Source of the DNA: an uncultured Acidobacteriota bacterium
GTDB taxonomy: Bacteria > Acidobacteriota > Terriglobia > Terriglobales > Acidobacteriaceae
Assembly: GCA_903832295.1 (NCBI GenBank)
Contig: CAILAZ010000348.1
Location: forward strand, 17,137-81,136
Length of the DNA stretch: 64,000 bases
Direction: 5' to 3'
Shown: one piece after another, positions 1 to 7,842 of the stretch
How positions within the stretch are numbered: position 1 is the first letter of the stretch
Layout of the letters: every line of letters starts with the position of its first letter
The notes under the pieces: generated by a model
Told to the model about the DNA's origin: nothing
The model's input: the letters and a program-made list of their open reading frames with translations, nothing else
The model's database searches: none
Made by a program: the position numbers and the translations under genes

Positions 1-2
1 GA

Positions 3-107
3 CGCCGCCTGCGCACCAGCCTCCGATTCCGTCGCAATCAGCGAATTGCATCGGGGGTGGCACTGATGGGGCTGAGCGCCTTTGTTGCATTCGGGGATGC
101 GAAGTAG
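3..107 (+). CDS. C-terminal fragment of a LysE/RhtB-like transporter (truncated by window edge)
   Basis: An open frame enters from the left edge and stops at a TAG. The 34 visible residues run from an arginine-rich stretch (RRLRTSLRFRRNQRIASG) into a short hydrophobic helix (VALMGLSAFVAFGD). That layout resembles the last segment of LysE/RhtB amino-acid exporters, where a basic loop and an SG precede the final transmembrane helix. It is too short to be sure, and other small membrane proteins end similarly. The next gene begins 56 bases later on the same strand. Confidence 0.4.
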   Translation, partial: RRLRTSLRFRRNQRIASGVALMGLSAFVAFGDAK

Positions 108-163
108 GCTGGCAAGCTTCCGGTTACGATTCGGAGTTGTCCGACAATAAGGAGCCGCTCAAC

Positions 164-1027
164 ATGACACAGCGCATCTCTGCGACCATTTGCAGGTTCG
201 TCTGCCTGGCATCGCTGATGCTGATGGCATTGCCGGCGTGGTCAGAGCAGAACCAGATAGAAAACGAACTTCGCCCACTGCTTCAAAACAAGGTCGTCGT
301 GCTCCAGAACTTCTATGTGGGTTCGAAGTTGAGGTATGGCCCGGACGGCAGCCTGCTGGAGAACTCGGGCAGGGGCTACTGGTCCTCGGATGGCTTGATT
401 GAGATTTCAACTCTCAAGGTGGATAAGAGCCATACGCTGGTGGTGAAAGGGCTCCGGGTTGTAGGCAAGTTTGATAAAGACAGCGGACGTATCGTACATG
501 TCAGAACCAAGGTTCCCGTCACACTGCTGATCTCGCTTGATCCCTCCTGGCAGGATTCGGCGCAAGTGCAAAATCTGCTGGGCAAGGTGATTGCTACGGA
601 CGTCTATGCAACGCTTGCTGGAGTGCTTCCGGAGTATTGGAAGTGCTGGCTGTTTGGAAAGATAAAGGGAGACAAGGAGCACGGGTGGAAGTGCTCGATG
701 CCGGAGTCGCAGACGATCAAGAGCGGGGACCTCGCCAAGGCTTACAAGGTGGGAGGTGGAGTTACGCCACCGCAGATTCTGGTTCGAAGCAATCCGCACT
801 TCACGGAGATTGCGAAGAAAGAGAATATTCAGGGGACTACGGTTCTGTTGTTGCTGGTGGATGAGTTTGGGAGCCCGCACTGCAAGGGAATCGATCGCCC
901 GCTGGGCGCGGGCCTGGACGATCTTGCAATCGAAGGCCTGAAGGACTGGCATTTTTATCCCGCGACGCTTAATGGAAAACCTGTCGCCGTCTATGTGGAC
1001 ATGGAAGTGAACTTCCGGCTGTATTGA
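164..1027 (+). CDS. Secreted protein with C-terminal TonB-like domain
   Basis: This 287-residue protein has an N-terminal signal peptide (hydrophobic core around residues 10-25, ending LPAWSEQ). The last 80 or so residues (VLLLLVDEFGSPHCKGIDRPLG...DDLAIEGLKDWHFYPATLNGKPVAVYVDMEVNFRLY) have the pattern of the TonB C-terminal domain: a strand, alanine-rich helix, W.F.PA..GKPV and a closing strand. There is no proline-rich spacer. The ORF track starts at a TTG, but the ATG at 164 follows AAGGAG with ideal spacing and gives a cleaner signal peptide. The function is unknown; such proteins are common in Acidobacteria. Its end overlaps the convergent next gene by 37 bases. Confidence 0.75.
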   Translation: MTQRISATICRFVCLASLMLMALPAWSEQNQIENELRPLLQNKVVVLQNFYVGSKLRYGPDGSLLENSGRGYWSSDGLIEISTLKVDKSHTLVVKGLRVVGKFDKDSGRIVHVRTKVPVTLLISLDPSWQDSAQVQNLLGKVIATDVYATLAGVLPEYWKCWLFGKIKGDKEHGWKCSMPESQTIKSGDLAKAYKVGGGVTPPQILVRSNPHFTEIAKKENIQGTTVLLLLVDEFGSPHCKGIDRPLGAGLDDLAIEGLKDWHFYPATLNGKPVAVYVDMEVNFRLY

Positions 1028-1884
1028 TCCGCTTGAAGAGCGGAAGAAGGATCGTGCAGTCGCCCGTCGAAGTAGATGAGGGTCAGGCCGATGGTGGCAA
1101 CGGGGGCGGCGAGGGCGGTGGCCAGAAACGTTGCGATGGCGGTGGAGAGTTGGAATGCGGCTGGCCGGGTGTGGAGCAGCAGCGAGGGAGCGGCGAAAAC
1201 GAAGGCGAGAAGGCCGCAGAGGATGAGGAAGACAGCGTAGAGGGCAGCGATGCGGGCTCGGGCCGGCGCGGCGAAGAGTGCACTGCGGCGAAGAGCAGAG
1301 TTTGTGGGAAGGTCTTCCACGATGCACGCCTGAACCGCCACGGCATAACGAATGTAGATGGCGATAAAGACGAGGACGGCGGCGAAGAAGGAGATTCCTC
1401 CGCAGGCATAGCCGATTGCACCCGCTTCCATGCGGGAGTTGTAGCCAAGAGCGGCGGCCAGAGCCAGCGCGACGATGCCAAGGATCATGAAGAGAATTCC
1501 GCTGAAAAATGCGCGGAAGAAGACGGAGAGGACGATGCGCACGATTCTCCAGGGGCGGACGCGAAAAACGCGGCAGGGAGAGAGCGGCAGAGCTTCTTGG
1601 CGGAGGATGGATGCGATTGGGTTTACGGTGGCGACCGAGGAGATGGCGATTCCGGCGAAGAGCATGAGGGCGGTGGCAATGGCTATGGCTGATTCGATGG
1701 CGTGGATGGGGGAGGCGGATGGCACGCGGGCAGGGGAGAACGTGAGGCCGAGGTAGAGCAAGCGAACAGCAAAGGCGAAGGCGGGGCCGAGGATGGAGAG
1801 CCGCAAAAACAGCTTGAAGTGGCCCCGGTAGATACGAAAGGTTCTGCGGAAGAGATCGAGAGAAGAGAGCAGAGGCTCGGACAT
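991..1884 (-). CDS. Multi-pass membrane protein, glycerophosphodiesterase membrane-domain-like
   Basis: A 297-residue protein with about six hydrophobic segments, starting MSEPLLSSLDLFRRTFRIYRGHF and ending ...IGLTLIYFDGRLHDPSSALQ. The opening (a pre-helix followed by F+.+..+...LF) and the closing LIYFD.R...... L. are the hallmarks of a widespread membrane family related to the membrane domain of glycerophosphoryl diester phosphodiesterases. The biochemical role is unknown. I start at the ATG at 1884 because the upstream extension in the ORF track is arginine/proline-rich and unlike a leader; a GAGG lies upstream. The 3' end overlaps the end of the opposing secreted-protein gene. Confidence 0.7.
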   Translation of the reverse strand: MSEPLLSSLDLFRRTFRIYRGHFKLFLRLSILGPAFAFAVRLLYLGLTFSPARVPSASPIHAIESAIAIATALMLFAGIAISSVATVNPIASILRQEALPLSPCRVFRVRPWRIVRIVLSVFFRAFFSGILFMILGIVALALAAALGYNSRMEAGAIGYACGGISFFAAVLVFIAIYIRYAVAVQACIVEDLPTNSALRRSALFAAPARARIAALYAVFLILCGLLAFVFAAPSLLLHTRPAAFQLSTAIATFLATALAAPVATIGLTLIYFDGRLHDPSSALQADQYSRKFTSMST

Positions 1885-2112
1885 AGGAGCCTCTATCTTT
1901 TTGCAGAGCGGGGGCAAAGGCAAGGGGAAAGTCGAGCAGGGTATCCGCGAGAGACGTATTTCGGTGGCACCTGGCGGGTTCGGTGTGCTTGTCGCGGCAA
2001 GGCAGGCTGGAACGGTTCTCCCACGGGAAATCTCCCACGGGAAAGTGAGTAGCTGGAGGCAACTCAGCCGGGCAGCGTGAGCTCTCACGTCCTGCACCAC
2101 AAAGGGGGTTTC

Positions 2113-2442
2113 ATGCGTTGTCTGCTCAAAGTCTCGATGCCCACGGAGGTCACCAACCAGCATGTGATCGACGGCAGCTTAGGAGAGACCATCGAATCGA
2201 TCCTCAGCGAGATCAAGCCGGAAGCCGCCTACTTTGCGGAAGAACACGGCATCCGCACCGGTTACATCTTCTGCGACCTCAAGGAGGAGTCTGACATTCC
2301 GGCGATCGCCGAGCCGTGGTTCCTCGCTTTTCACGCCCAGGTGGAATTTCGCCCAGCGATGAACGTGGCCGACCTGAAGAAAGCAGCACCCTCCTTCGAA
2401 AAGGTGGCCAAGAAATACAGCCGGATGAAGAAGGCGGCCTGA
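2113..2442 (+). CDS. Small conserved hypothetical protein (DUF3303-like)
   Basis: A 109-residue cytosolic protein, MRCLLKVSMPTEVTNQHVIDG..., with no membrane segment or metal motif. The layout (an opening strand, a glutamate-rich helix with PEAAYF, a GIRTGYIFCDL strand, then EP.FLAFHA.VEFRPAMN.ADL) resembles a ferredoxin-like small domain of the DUF3303 kind. I recognise the pattern from acidobacterial proteins but know no function. The start at 2113 is set by AAAGGGGG just upstream; the longer frame in the track begins in the upstream spacer. It is a single gene between two minus-strand genes. Confidence 0.65.
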   Translation: MRCLLKVSMPTEVTNQHVIDGSLGETIESILSEIKPEAAYFAEEHGIRTGYIFCDLKEESDIPAIAEPWFLAFHAQVEFRPAMNVADLKKAAPSFEKVAKKYSRMKKAA

Positions 2443-2558
2443 AGAGCGTACGCAGGAATCCGCTCCGGAAGTGCAGGCGAGAACCGGCCGGGGCGGGGAC
2501 GATCACTTCGTGTGGGATGACCCATAACAAGAAGAGGAAAGCGGGCAGGAGATCGAAC

Positions 2559-3077
2559 TCACGCGCGCGTGAGTTCGGCGATGAGGGCTGCCTGGGCGGG
2601 GTAGGCGCGGGAGAGCAGGGCGCGTGAGCCGCTCTCGTAGTCGGCGTACTCGAAGCCGGGGCTGACGGTGCATCCGAGGAGGGCGAAGCTGCCTCCGGGA
2701 GCGAGGCGGGAGCCTTGCCAGATGCCTTGTGGGACGACGAGTTGAGGCGTCATGCCGCCGGCGATGTCTGTGCCGATGAGGCACTGGCGGGAGGAACCGT
2801 CGGGGAGAAGCTGGAGCATTTCGACGGGATCGCCGAGGTAGAAGTGAAAGATTTCGTCGGAGGCGACGCGATGGAGTTCGGAGAAGGTTCCGGGCTCGAG
2901 CAGGTAGTAGATGGCGGTGCAGGCGTGGCGTGGTCCGACGTATCCGGCGGGGAGCGCGCTGGGGGCGAGCACGGTGGGGGAGCGATAGGTTTCCGAATAG
3001 AAGCCGCCCTCAAAGGAGAGCGGGACGAGGTGGAGGAGGGCTTTGAGGTTTTCGGCGGTGAGGGCAGGCGAGTTCAA
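2559..3077 (-). CDS. Cupin-superfamily protein, DUF985 family
   Basis: A protein of about 172 residues matching the DUF985/YML079w-like cupin family. It opens with LTAENLKALLHLVPLSFEGGFYSETYRS (the usual L...L.L.PHPEGG.+.ET+R), then TAIYYLLEPGTFSELHRVASDEIFHFYLGDPVEMLQL (first cupin motif), and ends with VPQGIWQGSRL...LLGCTVSPGFEYADYE (second motif). Some members bind sugars or nucleotide sugars, but the ligand here is unknown. I prefer a TTG start at 3077, which follows CGGAG and sits just before the conserved domain; the upstream 50 codons to 3227 are low-complexity and unsupported. It is divergent from rubrerythrin. Confidence 0.75.
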   Translation of the reverse strand: MNSPALTAENLKALLHLVPLSFEGGFYSETYRSPTVLAPSALPAGYVGPRHACTAIYYLLEPGTFSELHRVASDEIFHFYLGDPVEMLQLLPDGSSRQCLIGTDIAGGMTPQLVVPQGIWQGSRLAPGGSFALLGCTVSPGFEYADYESGSRALLSRAYPAQAALIAELTRA

Positions 3078-3229
3078 GGGCGGGCTCCGAAGCAGCTTGC
3101 GGTGCTTTGTGGATGGTGAAGGGAGCGGCGGGGCGATGTCAACCACACCGACGGGTGGACGGCAGCGAGGTGCATACGTCACAGCCGGGCGGGGGAGGGC
3201 GGGAGTAGTCTGCGAAGAGGAGGGCAATC

Positions 3230-3790
3230 ATGAGCACTGCTGCTGCACCATCATCCCAGACTTTGAAGAACCTGTTGGCGGCCTATGAAGGCGAGAGCAA
3301 CGCGAGCGTGAAATACACGGCATTTGCAATTCGGGCAGAGGTGGAAGGGTACTTCCGCGCCGCGGGACTTTTTCGTGCGGCAGCGCGGGCGGAGCAGATT
3401 CACGCGGCGCACCATGCGCGGGTAATTGCGAAGCTGGGAGGCGTTGCGACGGCGGTGATCCATGCGCCGGAGGTGAAGAGCACGAGTGAGAACCTGGCAG
3501 CGGCCAAGGCGGGAGAGGAATACGAGCGCGACGTGATGTATCCGGAGTTCCTGAAGGAGGCCGAGGCGAGCGGACAGAAGGAAGCAGTGCGCAGCTTCAG
3601 CTTCGCGATGGCGGCCGAGGCGTGCCATGCCGAGCTATACGGCGGAGCGCTGGCCAACCTGGAGGCACAGAAGGTGAAGACCACGTTCTATGTGTGCCTG
3701 ATCTGCGGCGAGGTTACGGACAAGCTGGAAGAGACGGAGAAGTGCAGGATCTGCAACGCTCCGCGAGAGAAGTTCGATACGATCCGGTAG
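3230..3790 (+). CDS. Rubrerythrin
   Basis: A 186-residue non-haem iron peroxidase-like protein acting against hydrogen peroxide in the cytosol. The N-terminal four-helix ferritin-like domain (about residues 10-145) carries the di-iron ligands in YEGESNASVKY, RAEQIHAAHH, GEEYERDVMYPEF and EACHAELY. The C-terminus is a rubredoxin-like zinc/iron knuckle, CLIC at 156-159 and CRIC at 172-175, so this is a full-length two-domain rubrerythrin. GAGGAGGGCAATC precedes the ATG. A strong terminator follows directly, so it is probably monocistronic. Confidence 0.95.
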   Translation: MSTAAAPSSQTLKNLLAAYEGESNASVKYTAFAIRAEVEGYFRAAGLFRAAARAEQIHAAHHARVIAKLGGVATAVIHAPEVKSTSENLAAAKAGEEYERDVMYPEFLKEAEASGQKEAVRSFSFAMAAEACHAELYGGALANLEAQKVKTTFYVCLICGEVTDKLEETEKCRICNAPREKFDTIR

Positions 3791-3805
3791 TTGGTGAGTG
3801 GTTGG

Positions 3806-3837
3806 CTGCCGCATCTCTGACGGGATGCGGCAGTTTT
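3806..3837 (+). terminator. Intrinsic terminator after rubrerythrin
   Basis: CTGCCGCATC pairs perfectly with GATGCGGCAG around an 8-base loop and is followed by TTTT. It lies 16 bases past the rubrerythrin stop codon. Confidence 0.85.
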
Positions 3838-3999
3838 GCGTCTGGCTGCGAGGACAATCCGAGGGGCGGGGCAACCCGGGAGTAGGGGCGGTGCTCTGAT
3901 TAGGCGGCAACGGGGTTGCAGGGCTGGCTGCGAGTGACTCCGCCAAACGTCTTTTCAGAGCGCGACCGGTATCAAACCTCAACCAAAGCGGAGAGTCCT

Positions 4000-4473
4000 A
4001 TGAAAGCAGTTACCGCAACCCTGGCGGCAGTTGTGCTGATGGCAGGCATGAGCCTGGCACAGCAGTCGGCAATGGCGTCAAAACCCGAGATGCGCACGGG
4101 CTCAGCCAACGTGGAGCAGAGCCTGAAGGACATGGAAAACCAGTGGGCACAGGCATCGCTGAGGAGCGACGGCGATGCGCTGGGTCCGATGCTGGCGGAC
4201 GATTTTGTAAACATCAACTCAGATGGAACAGTTTCCACCAAGAGCGAGACGATGGAGCGGACGAAGAAGTCCAAGTGGGAGACGAGCGCGCTGAGCGAGT
4301 TGCAGGTAAACGCGCACGGCGACTCGGCGGTGGTGACAGGGATATGGACCGGCAAGGGCACAGACAGCACGGGGAAGGCCGTGGATGCCCGTGAGCGCTG
4401 GGCGGATACCTGGGTGAAGAAGGACGGCAAGTGGCAGTGCGTGGCATCCGCCGCGGCACCGCTGGCGAAGTAA
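4000..4473 (+). CDS. Secreted NTF2-like protein (SnoaL / DUF4440 type)
   Basis: A 157-residue exported protein. A clear signal peptide (MKAVTATLAAVVLMAGMSLAQQ) is followed by an NTF2-like fold of the DUF4440/SnoaL type: an opening helix with MENQWAQASLRSDGDALGPMLADDFVNINSDG, then TMERTKKSKWETSALSELQVNAHGDSAVVTGIWTGKG and a final RWADTWVKKDGKWQCVASAAA. The family folds into a cone with a central pocket; substrates are unknown for most periplasmic members. The ATG at 4000 follows GCGGAGAG. A perfect hairpin terminator shared with asnA lies 16 bases downstream. Confidence 0.8.
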   Translation: MKAVTATLAAVVLMAGMSLAQQSAMASKPEMRTGSANVEQSLKDMENQWAQASLRSDGDALGPMLADDFVNINSDGTVSTKSETMERTKKSKWETSALSELQVNAHGDSAVVTGIWTGKGTDSTGKAVDARERWADTWVKKDGKWQCVASAAAPLAK

Positions 4474-4489
4474 CTCGAATCGAGCGAGG

Positions 4490-4527
4490 AAAGGAGTCCC
4501 ACATCCGGATGAATGTGGGACTCCTTT
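4490..4527. terminator. Bidirectional terminator between the NTF2-like gene and asnA
   Basis: AAAGGAGTCCCACAT pairs with ATGTGGGACTCCTTT as a perfect 15-bp stem with an 8-base loop. Its base is A-rich on one side and T-rich on the other, and it sits between two convergent genes. Confidence 0.9.
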
Positions 4528-4543
4528 CTTTGCCTGCGTGGGG

Positions 4544-5686
4544 TTACTCGAGGACGCGGATGTTGTGCTTTTCGCAGATTTCCTTGAGGACCTTCGGCCA
4601 GACGCTGACGGTGACTTCTCCGAGGTGTGCCTTGCGGAGAAGGAGCATGAGGGTGCGGCCCTGGCCGATGCCTCCACCGATGGAGAGAGGGATTTTCCCG
4701 TCGATGATTCCCTGGTGATAGGGGAACTTGAGGAAATCCATCTGGTTGGAGATGGTGAGTTGCTGCTTCAAGGTTTCCGCGTTGACGCGAATTCCCATGG
4801 AGGAGAGCTCGTGCCGGCGCCGGGTGACGGGATTCCAGACGAGGATGTCGCCATTGAGGCCATGGGCTTGCCCGCCGCTGGGCATGGTGGTGGGAGTGAC
4901 CCAGTCGTCATAGTCGGCAGCGCGCATCTCGTGAGGATATCCGTCCTTGAGAGGCCAGCCGATTCCGATGATAAAGACGGCGGGGTGCTTTTGAAGGATG
5001 AGAGTCTCGCGGCGCTTGCGCGGTTCGTCGGGGTAGATGTCCAGCAATTCCTCGGCGTGGAGGAATTTGATCTCCTCGGGGAGGTTCGGATATCCGGTGC
5101 GGGCGAGTTCAGGGAAAAGATGCTGAGCGAATCGCTCGGCGCCGACGATGACCTTCCAGATGCCGCGGACGACAGCCTTGAGGAAATCGAGGTTGCGATC
5201 TTCGGGACGGATTACGCGCTCCCAATCCCATTGATCGACATAGCAGCTATGGTCGTGGTCGAGGAAGTAGTCCTTGCGAACGGCGCGCATGTCCGTGCAG
5301 ATGCCCTCGCCGACGCGGCAATCAAACTGCTTGAGCGCCATCCTCTTCCATTTGGTTGCGGCTTGCACGATCTGGGCGTTGATGGGATGTTGATCGCGAT
5401 CATTGGAGATGTGGAACTGGATGGGAGTGCGGGAGCCATCGCGATCAAGAAAATCATTGACGCCACTCTCGCGATCGACGACGAGCGGCACGGTTGCCAT
5501 GATGAGATTGAGTTCGCGGCAGAGGTTGTCCTCGATGTAGTTCTTGACGGCGAAGATGGCCTTCTGGGTGTCGCGAGGAGAGAGAGAGGAAATGTAGTCG
5601 GTGGGCAGTATGCGCTCGATGTCGGTGTAATTACCGATGCCGGGTCCGGCAAGGTCCGCACGCTTGTCCGCTAATGTGGTTGCCAT
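4544..5686 (-). CDS. asnA: Aspartate--ammonia ligase (asparagine synthetase A)
   Basis: A 380-residue enzyme making asparagine from aspartate, ammonia and ATP. The core matches AsnA closely: KWKRMALKQF, VYVDQWDWERV-like CYVDQWDWERV, ADYDDWVTPT, GLNGDILVWNPV, ELSSMGIRV and the class II synthetase-like IGGGIGQGRTLMLLL near the C-terminus. It is somewhat longer than the E. coli enzyme, mainly at the N-terminus. The ATG at 5686 follows AAGGAG with good spacing, so the longer track start is rejected. The leader holds a 7-bp inverted repeat, CAACAAT(16 nt)ATTGTTG, at 5729-5758 that could be an operator or RNA stem. The upstream same-strand neighbour is gatB. Confidence 0.93.
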   Translation of the reverse strand: MATTLADKRADLAGPGIGNYTDIERILPTDYISSLSPRDTQKAIFAVKNYIEDNLCRELNLIMATVPLVVDRESGVNDFLDRDGSRTPIQFHISNDRDQHPINAQIVQAATKWKRMALKQFDCRVGEGICTDMRAVRKDYFLDHDHSCYVDQWDWERVIRPEDRNLDFLKAVVRGIWKVIVGAERFAQHLFPELARTGYPNLPEEIKFLHAEELLDIYPDEPRKRRETLILQKHPAVFIIGIGWPLKDGYPHEMRAADYDDWVTPTTMPSGGQAHGLNGDILVWNPVTRRRHELSSMGIRVNAETLKQQLTISNQMDFLKFPYHQGIIDGKIPLSIGGGIGQGRTLMLLLRKAHLGEVTVSVWPKVLKEICEKHNIRVLE

Positions 5687-5830
5687 AGACAGTCTCCTTG
5701 GTTGAACTGAGCCCGCGGGACGTTGGAACAACAATCGACGGAACAGCACGAATTGTTGGCAACAAGAGAGCACGGAGAATAGGGGCTCGTCTGTAACGGC
5801 GGTCACGGGGGCGTGTGTCAGGGAGAGATG

Positions 5831-5853
5831 CCCCGCGCCGGGCAGGCGCGGGG
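5831..5853 (-). terminator. Possible terminator hairpin downstream of gatB
   Basis: CCCCGCGCC and GGCGCGGGG form a perfect 9-bp GC stem with a 5-base loop 11 bases past the gatB stop. No clear T-run follows on the minus strand, so it may only attenuate or stabilise the 3' end. Confidence 0.4.
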
Positions 5854-5864
5854 GTTGCGGGAGG

Positions 5865-7331
5865 CTATTTCAACTTTTCGGCGAGCAGTTCATTGAGGAC
5901 GGCGGGGTTGGCCTTGCCCTTGGAGGCCTTCATGATTTGGCCGACGAAGAAGCCGATCATGGTGGTTTTTCCGGCGCGGTACTGCTCGACCTGTTTGGGG
6001 CTGGCGGCCAGGACTTCGTCGATCATCTTTTCGATTTCGGCGGTGTCGGTGATCTGCTGCGGCTTTTCGCGCTCGTAGATAACGGGGAAGTCCACGTTCT
6101 GGGCGAAGGCGTGGTCGTAGAGTTCCTTGAGAATCTTGGAGCTGATGGTGCCGTCTTCGAGGAGGTCGGCGGAGAGACGGGCTCCGGCGATGGTGATGGG
6201 TGAGTCTTCGAGTTCGAGGTTGGCGGCTTTGAGGCGTCCCTGGAGTTCGCTGATAACGAGGTTGGCGAGGCGCTTGGGAGACTTGGCCTTTTTGGCCTCG
6301 GTCTCAAAGAGGTCGGCGCGGGCCTGGGTGGCGGTGAGGGTGGCGGCATCGCCTTCGCTGAGTCCGTACTCGGCGATGAGGCGGCGGCGCTTGGCCTCGG
6401 GGAGTTCGGGCAGGGTGGCGCGGATGGCCGCCTGCGTGGGCTGATCGACGATGAGGGGGAGCAGGTCAGGCTCGGGGAAGTAGCGGTAGTCGTGCGCCTT
6501 TTCCTTGGAGCGCATGGTGTAGGTGCGGCCCTCTCCGGGGTTGTAGAGGCGGGTCTCCTGGACGATGGCGCCGCCGGATTCGGCGAGCTCGATCTGGCGC
6601 TCGATCTCGTATTCGAGAGCCTGCTTGACGAAGCGGAAGGAGTTCACGTTTTTGACCTCGACCTTGGTGCCGAGGGTCTTCTGTCCGCGGGGACGGATGG
6701 AGACGTTGGCATCGCAGCGGAGGGAGCCCTCTTCCATGTTGCAGTCACTGACGCCGGTGTAGAGGATGATCTCCTTGAGGCGGGTGAGGTACTGGTAGGC
6801 CTCGTCGGGAGTGCTGATTTCGGGCTCGGAGACGATTTCGGCGAGGGGCGTGCCGGTACGGTTGAGGTCCACGTAGGTTTTTGTGGCGGAGTCAGCAAAG
6901 CCCTCATGCATGGACTTGCCGGCGTCTTCTTCCATGTGGAGGCGGGTGATGCCGATGCGCTTGGTTGCGCCGTCTGCGGTAGTGACCTCGATGTATCCGC
7001 GCTCGGCCAGGGGCTTGTCAAACTGGCTGATCTGGTAGCCCTTGGGAAGGTCGGGGTAGAAGTAATTCTTGCGGGCGAAGATGGAGGTTTCGTTGACCTC
7101 GAGGTTCAAGGCCTGCGAGGCCTTGACGGCGAATTCGACGGCCTGACGGTTGAGCACGGGGAGCGCGCCGGGCATGCCGAGACAGACAGGGCAGACGTTG
7201 GTGTTGGGCTCAGAGCCGAAGACGTTGGGGCAGCCGCAGAAGATCTTGGTGCGGGTGAGCAACTGCACGTGAACTTCGAGACCGATGACAGCCTCGTACT
7301 TTGTCTGAACGTCTGATGCAGCGGTGGCCAT
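5865..7331 (-). CDS. gatB: Aspartyl/glutamyl-tRNA(Asn/Gln) amidotransferase subunit B
   Basis: A 488-residue subunit of the GatCAB complex, which converts Glu-tRNA(Gln) and/or Asp-tRNA(Asn) to the amidated forms. Visible hallmarks are YEAVIGLEVHVQLLT at the start, the four-cysteine zinc site FCGC...VCPVC, FYPDLPKGYQISQFD, RLHMEEDAGK, DLNRTGTPLAEIVSEP, DANVSIRP and a C-terminal YqeY-like domain ending in GQIMKASKGKANPAVLNELLAEKL. Length is typical. gatA and gatC are not in this window. A perfect TATAAT sits 5 bases upstream of the ATG, so the mRNA may start at or next to the start codon. The neighbour downstream is asnA, the alternative route to asparagine. Confidence 0.96.
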   Translation of the reverse strand: MATAASDVQTKYEAVIGLEVHVQLLTRTKIFCGCPNVFGSEPNTNVCPVCLGMPGALPVLNRQAVEFAVKASQALNLEVNETSIFARKNYFYPDLPKGYQISQFDKPLAERGYIEVTTADGATKRIGITRLHMEEDAGKSMHEGFADSATKTYVDLNRTGTPLAEIVSEPEISTPDEAYQYLTRLKEIILYTGVSDCNMEEGSLRCDANVSIRPRGQKTLGTKVEVKNVNSFRFVKQALEYEIERQIELAESGGAIVQETRLYNPGEGRTYTMRSKEKAHDYRYFPEPDLLPLIVDQPTQAAIRATLPELPEAKRRRLIAEYGLSEGDAATLTATQARADLFETEAKKAKSPKRLANLVISELQGRLKAANLELEDSPITIAGARLSADLLEDGTISSKILKELYDHAFAQNVDFPVIYEREKPQQITDTAEIEKMIDEVLAASPKQVEQYRAGKTTMIGFFVGQIMKASKGKANPAVLNELLAEKLK

Positions 7332-7336
7332 GGGAA

Positions 7337-7342
7337 ATTATA
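7337..7342 (-). promoter_or_regulatory. TATAAT -10 box directly upstream of gatB
   Basis: On the minus strand TATAAT is followed by only five bases before the gatB ATG. Transcription from this box would start at about the initiation codon, giving a leaderless mRNA. The -35 region is poor (TTCCCC at 17-bp spacing). Confidence 0.5.
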
Positions 7343-7413
7343 ACGTCGGCTGCGGCCGGGGGGAAACGCGGGCGGAGCGTAGGATGAGAACAGGCAGGAC
7401 AGGAGAGCCAAAG

Positions 7414-7785
7414 ATGAAGGTTGCAGTTGCCACGGTGGACGGCGAGACGGTTTCGCAGCATTTTGGACAGAGCACGGGATTCCTCGTGTTCGAGGTGGAA
7501 GACAAGAAGATCGTCAGCCGGAAATTGCAGACCCCGAGCGACACTCCACACAATGAAGGCGTGTGCCACGGGCATGGCGCGAGCCTGGTTGCAATGCTGG
7601 GCGGCTGCGAAGTCCTGATCTGCGGCGGAATGGGCGGCGGGGCAGCGGCGGCGATGAAGAGCGCGGGAATTGCAGCAGTGCTGCTTCCGGGCATTCTTCC
7701 GGCAGAGGAGGCGGTAAGGAGCTTTCTGGCAGGGAAGGGCGAAAAGTCAGAGGCCGGCTTTTGCCAGTGCGGCCATAATCACTAG
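7414..7785 (+). CDS. NifX/NafY-like dinitrogenase iron-molybdenum cofactor family protein
   Basis: A 123-residue cytosolic protein of the family that binds or carries iron-molybdenum cofactors. It opens MKVAVATVDGETVSQHFGQSTGFLVFEVED, the standard start with the SxHFG signature, and contains CEVLICGGMGGGAAAAMKSAGI and a conserved VRSFLAGKG tail. It ends in an unusual CQCGHNH metal-binding-like tail, and CHGHG lies mid-protein. No nitrogenase gene is visible; stand-alone members occur widely and their role is poorly known. The ATG at 7414 follows AGGAG. The gene is divergent from gatB and ends at a terminator. Confidence 0.85.
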   Translation: MKVAVATVDGETVSQHFGQSTGFLVFEVEDKKIVSRKLQTPSDTPHNEGVCHGHGASLVAMLGGCEVLICGGMGGGAAAAMKSAGIAAVLLPGILPAEEAVRSFLAGKGEKSEAGFCQCGHNH

Positions 7786-7808
7786 AGAGATTTTGAAGGT
7801 TTCATCGC

Positions 7809-7838
7809 GGCGCGACCCAACACTGGGTTGCGCCGTTT
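7809..7838. terminator. Terminator between the NifX-like gene and the DUF4382 lipoprotein gene
   Basis: GGCGCGACCCA pairs with TGGGTTGCGCC (one G-T) around a 4-base loop, followed by GTTT. It lies between convergent genes. Confidence 0.7.
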
Positions 7839-7842
7839 CCGT

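Noticed and set aside
407-2062. 551-aa minus-strand ORF
   Set aside because: Arginine/histidine/proline-rich low-complexity translation overlapping two supported genes; typical shadow of GC-rich DNA.
4538-5674. 378-aa plus-strand ORF opposite asnA
   Set aside because: Antisense of a clear AsnA. Its protein is aspartate/glycine/valine-rich without recognisable motifs.
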